A stretch of DNA of 64,000 nt from Agroathelia rolfsii (taxonomy: Eukaryota; Basidiomycota; Agaricomycetes; Amylocorticiales; Amylocorticiaceae), in NCBI GenBank assembly GCA_018343915.1, contig JABRWF010000008.1:1302001-1366000 (forward strand), written 5' to 3'. Of the stretch, positions 63,352 through 64,000 are shown piece after piece. The translations under genes and the position numbers were made by a program. Under the pieces are notes generated by a model, which did not search any database, had not been told where the DNA came from, and saw nothing but the letters and a program-made list of their open reading frames with translations. Every line of letters starts with the position of its first letter. Position 1 is the stretch's first letter.

Positions 63352-64000
63352 ATGGCGCTCTTGCCTACAATCAAAACATCGCCTGCGCCTACATCAACCG
63401 CTGCTTCAAAAACTAGGGCAAAGCAACGATATCTCAGACGTAAGAAAGAGAAACGAAAGCATAAAAAGTCAGGGCCCGGCTCATCTGGCGCACCCAAGAA
63501 GGACTCGGAGGATACCCATACAAACTCGGATGTAGATGACTCCCAAGAAGACGAATACGAGGACGAGGAAGCAAGTGAAGATGTAGACGACTTAACACAC
63601 CAAGATAAAACCGGAAATAGAAAACAGAGAGCATCATCTAGACCTCCTGTAGAAGAGACCATCAAACCTGCCAAGAAGCGGCGAAAACTCAGCTCGGAGC
63701 CGGAACAGCCTGAGGGAGCTCGAGCTGACCCTGTGCAACAACCAATAGACCCCGTACTGGATGAGGCGGCGCCGCCCAGATCGCCCAGTCCTGTATCCCC
63801 GTCTGCATTGCCGGTTTTCTCTGCTCCCCGGCCACCAGATGCTCCATCGAAGTCAGTGTTGGCTTTACAGGGCTTGGACCCTGCACTTCTCAATGCACAA
63901 GTTATCAACTCTACTACGATATCACCCCTCAATGTTGAAGGAGAAGATCAACTGAGGCTCAATAGCCGAACCAGAAGAAGGTTGCAGGAGTTGGGCATCA
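63352..64000 (+). CDS. dbp6: Dbp6/DDX51-like DEAD-box RNA helicase, N-terminal part
   Basis: Open from ATG 63352 to the end of the window (216 codons, no stop), so it is incomplete. The first 150 residues are charged and low in complexity (YLRRKKEKRKHKK, acidic DEYEDEEASEDVDD, KPAKKRRKL), as is usual for nucleolar helicases. Then PDAPSKSVLALQGLDPALLNA and LNSRTRRRLQELGI appear, which resemble the region just before the Q motif in Dbp6-type proteins acting in 60S ribosomal subunit assembly. The helicase motifs themselves lie beyond the window, so the family call is a recollection-based inference. Confidence 0.65.
   Translation, partial: MALLPTIKTSPAPTSTAASKTRAKQRYLRRKKEKRKHKKSGPGSSGAPKKDSEDTHTNSDVDDSQEDEYEDEEASEDVDDLTHQDKTGNRKQRASSRPPVEETIKPAKKRRKLSSEPEQPEGARADPVQQPIDPVLDEAAPPRSPSPVSPSALPVFSAPRPPDAPSKSVLALQGLDPALLNAQVINSTTISPLNVEGEDQLRLNSRTRRRLQELGI

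Noticed and set aside
63336..63932. 198-codon minus-strand open frame rich in Ser
   Set aside because: It is the antisense of the acidic/basic low-complexity N-terminus of the Dbp6-like gene, which is open on the plus strand from 63352 to the window end.

Overview
This is nuclear DNA of a filamentous basidiomycete, most likely an agaricomycete. The support is protein genes split by many short GT-AG introns (mostly about 50-70 bp), lineage-typical families (DUF6535, DUF6534), a secreted class 3 lipase and LaeA-like methyltransferase of fungal type, and retroposon/MITE debris between genes. The species cannot be named from the sequence alone.

Layout. Positions 1-28,100 are a repeat-rich, gene-poor accessory region. 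It holds five copies of a DUF6535 membrane-protein gene, all on the minus strand: copy 1 (1412-4373) reads intact over seven exons; copy 2 (6873-9893) has an intact body but doubtful first exons; copy 3 (14741-17126), copy 4 (22368-24918) and copy 5 (27244-28110) are broken by stops, frameshifts or large deletions. Copies 1 and 2 also share 3' flanks, and copies 1 and 3 share upstream sequence, so the unit that duplicated was larger than the gene. Between them lie a 731-bp Tc1/mariner-type foldback element (11298-12028), a repeat family bounded by TCAYGTGA (10446-11175, 20295-21005, partial inverted 12375-12530) and one small intact protein kinase gene (18565-20087) whose first intron is enlarged by a possible MITE.

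Positions 29,700-32,400 carry a small single-pass membrane protein of unknown function and a decayed GH16 glycosidase. Positions 33,000-42,100 are a three-gene tandem array, all on the plus strand, of AhpC/TSA-like (thioredoxin-fold) proteins with long Ser/Pro-rich N-terminal regions and the same intron immediately before the CPMC motif. A heavily intron-split DUF6534 membrane-protein gene follows on the minus strand (42675-44642), then a SINE-like pair and A/T- and microsatellite-rich sequence.

Positions 47,169-63,999 are conserved housekeeping-type sequence: a LAMMER (CLK) kinase (minus) divergent from a mitochondrial Ind1/NUBPL-type Fe-S P-loop NTPase (plus), then a MYST histone acetyltransferase with a tandem PHD pair (plus), a convergent secreted lipase (minus), a SAM-dependent methyltransferase (plus), a Ras-type GTPase ending in CVIL (minus) and the start of a Dbp6-like RNA helicase (plus, running off the window). 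I see no operon-like functional unit among these; they look like ordinary neighbours. The unusual biology is in the left 45 kb: DUF6535 birth and decay, foldback elements, and the AhpC/TSA triplet.
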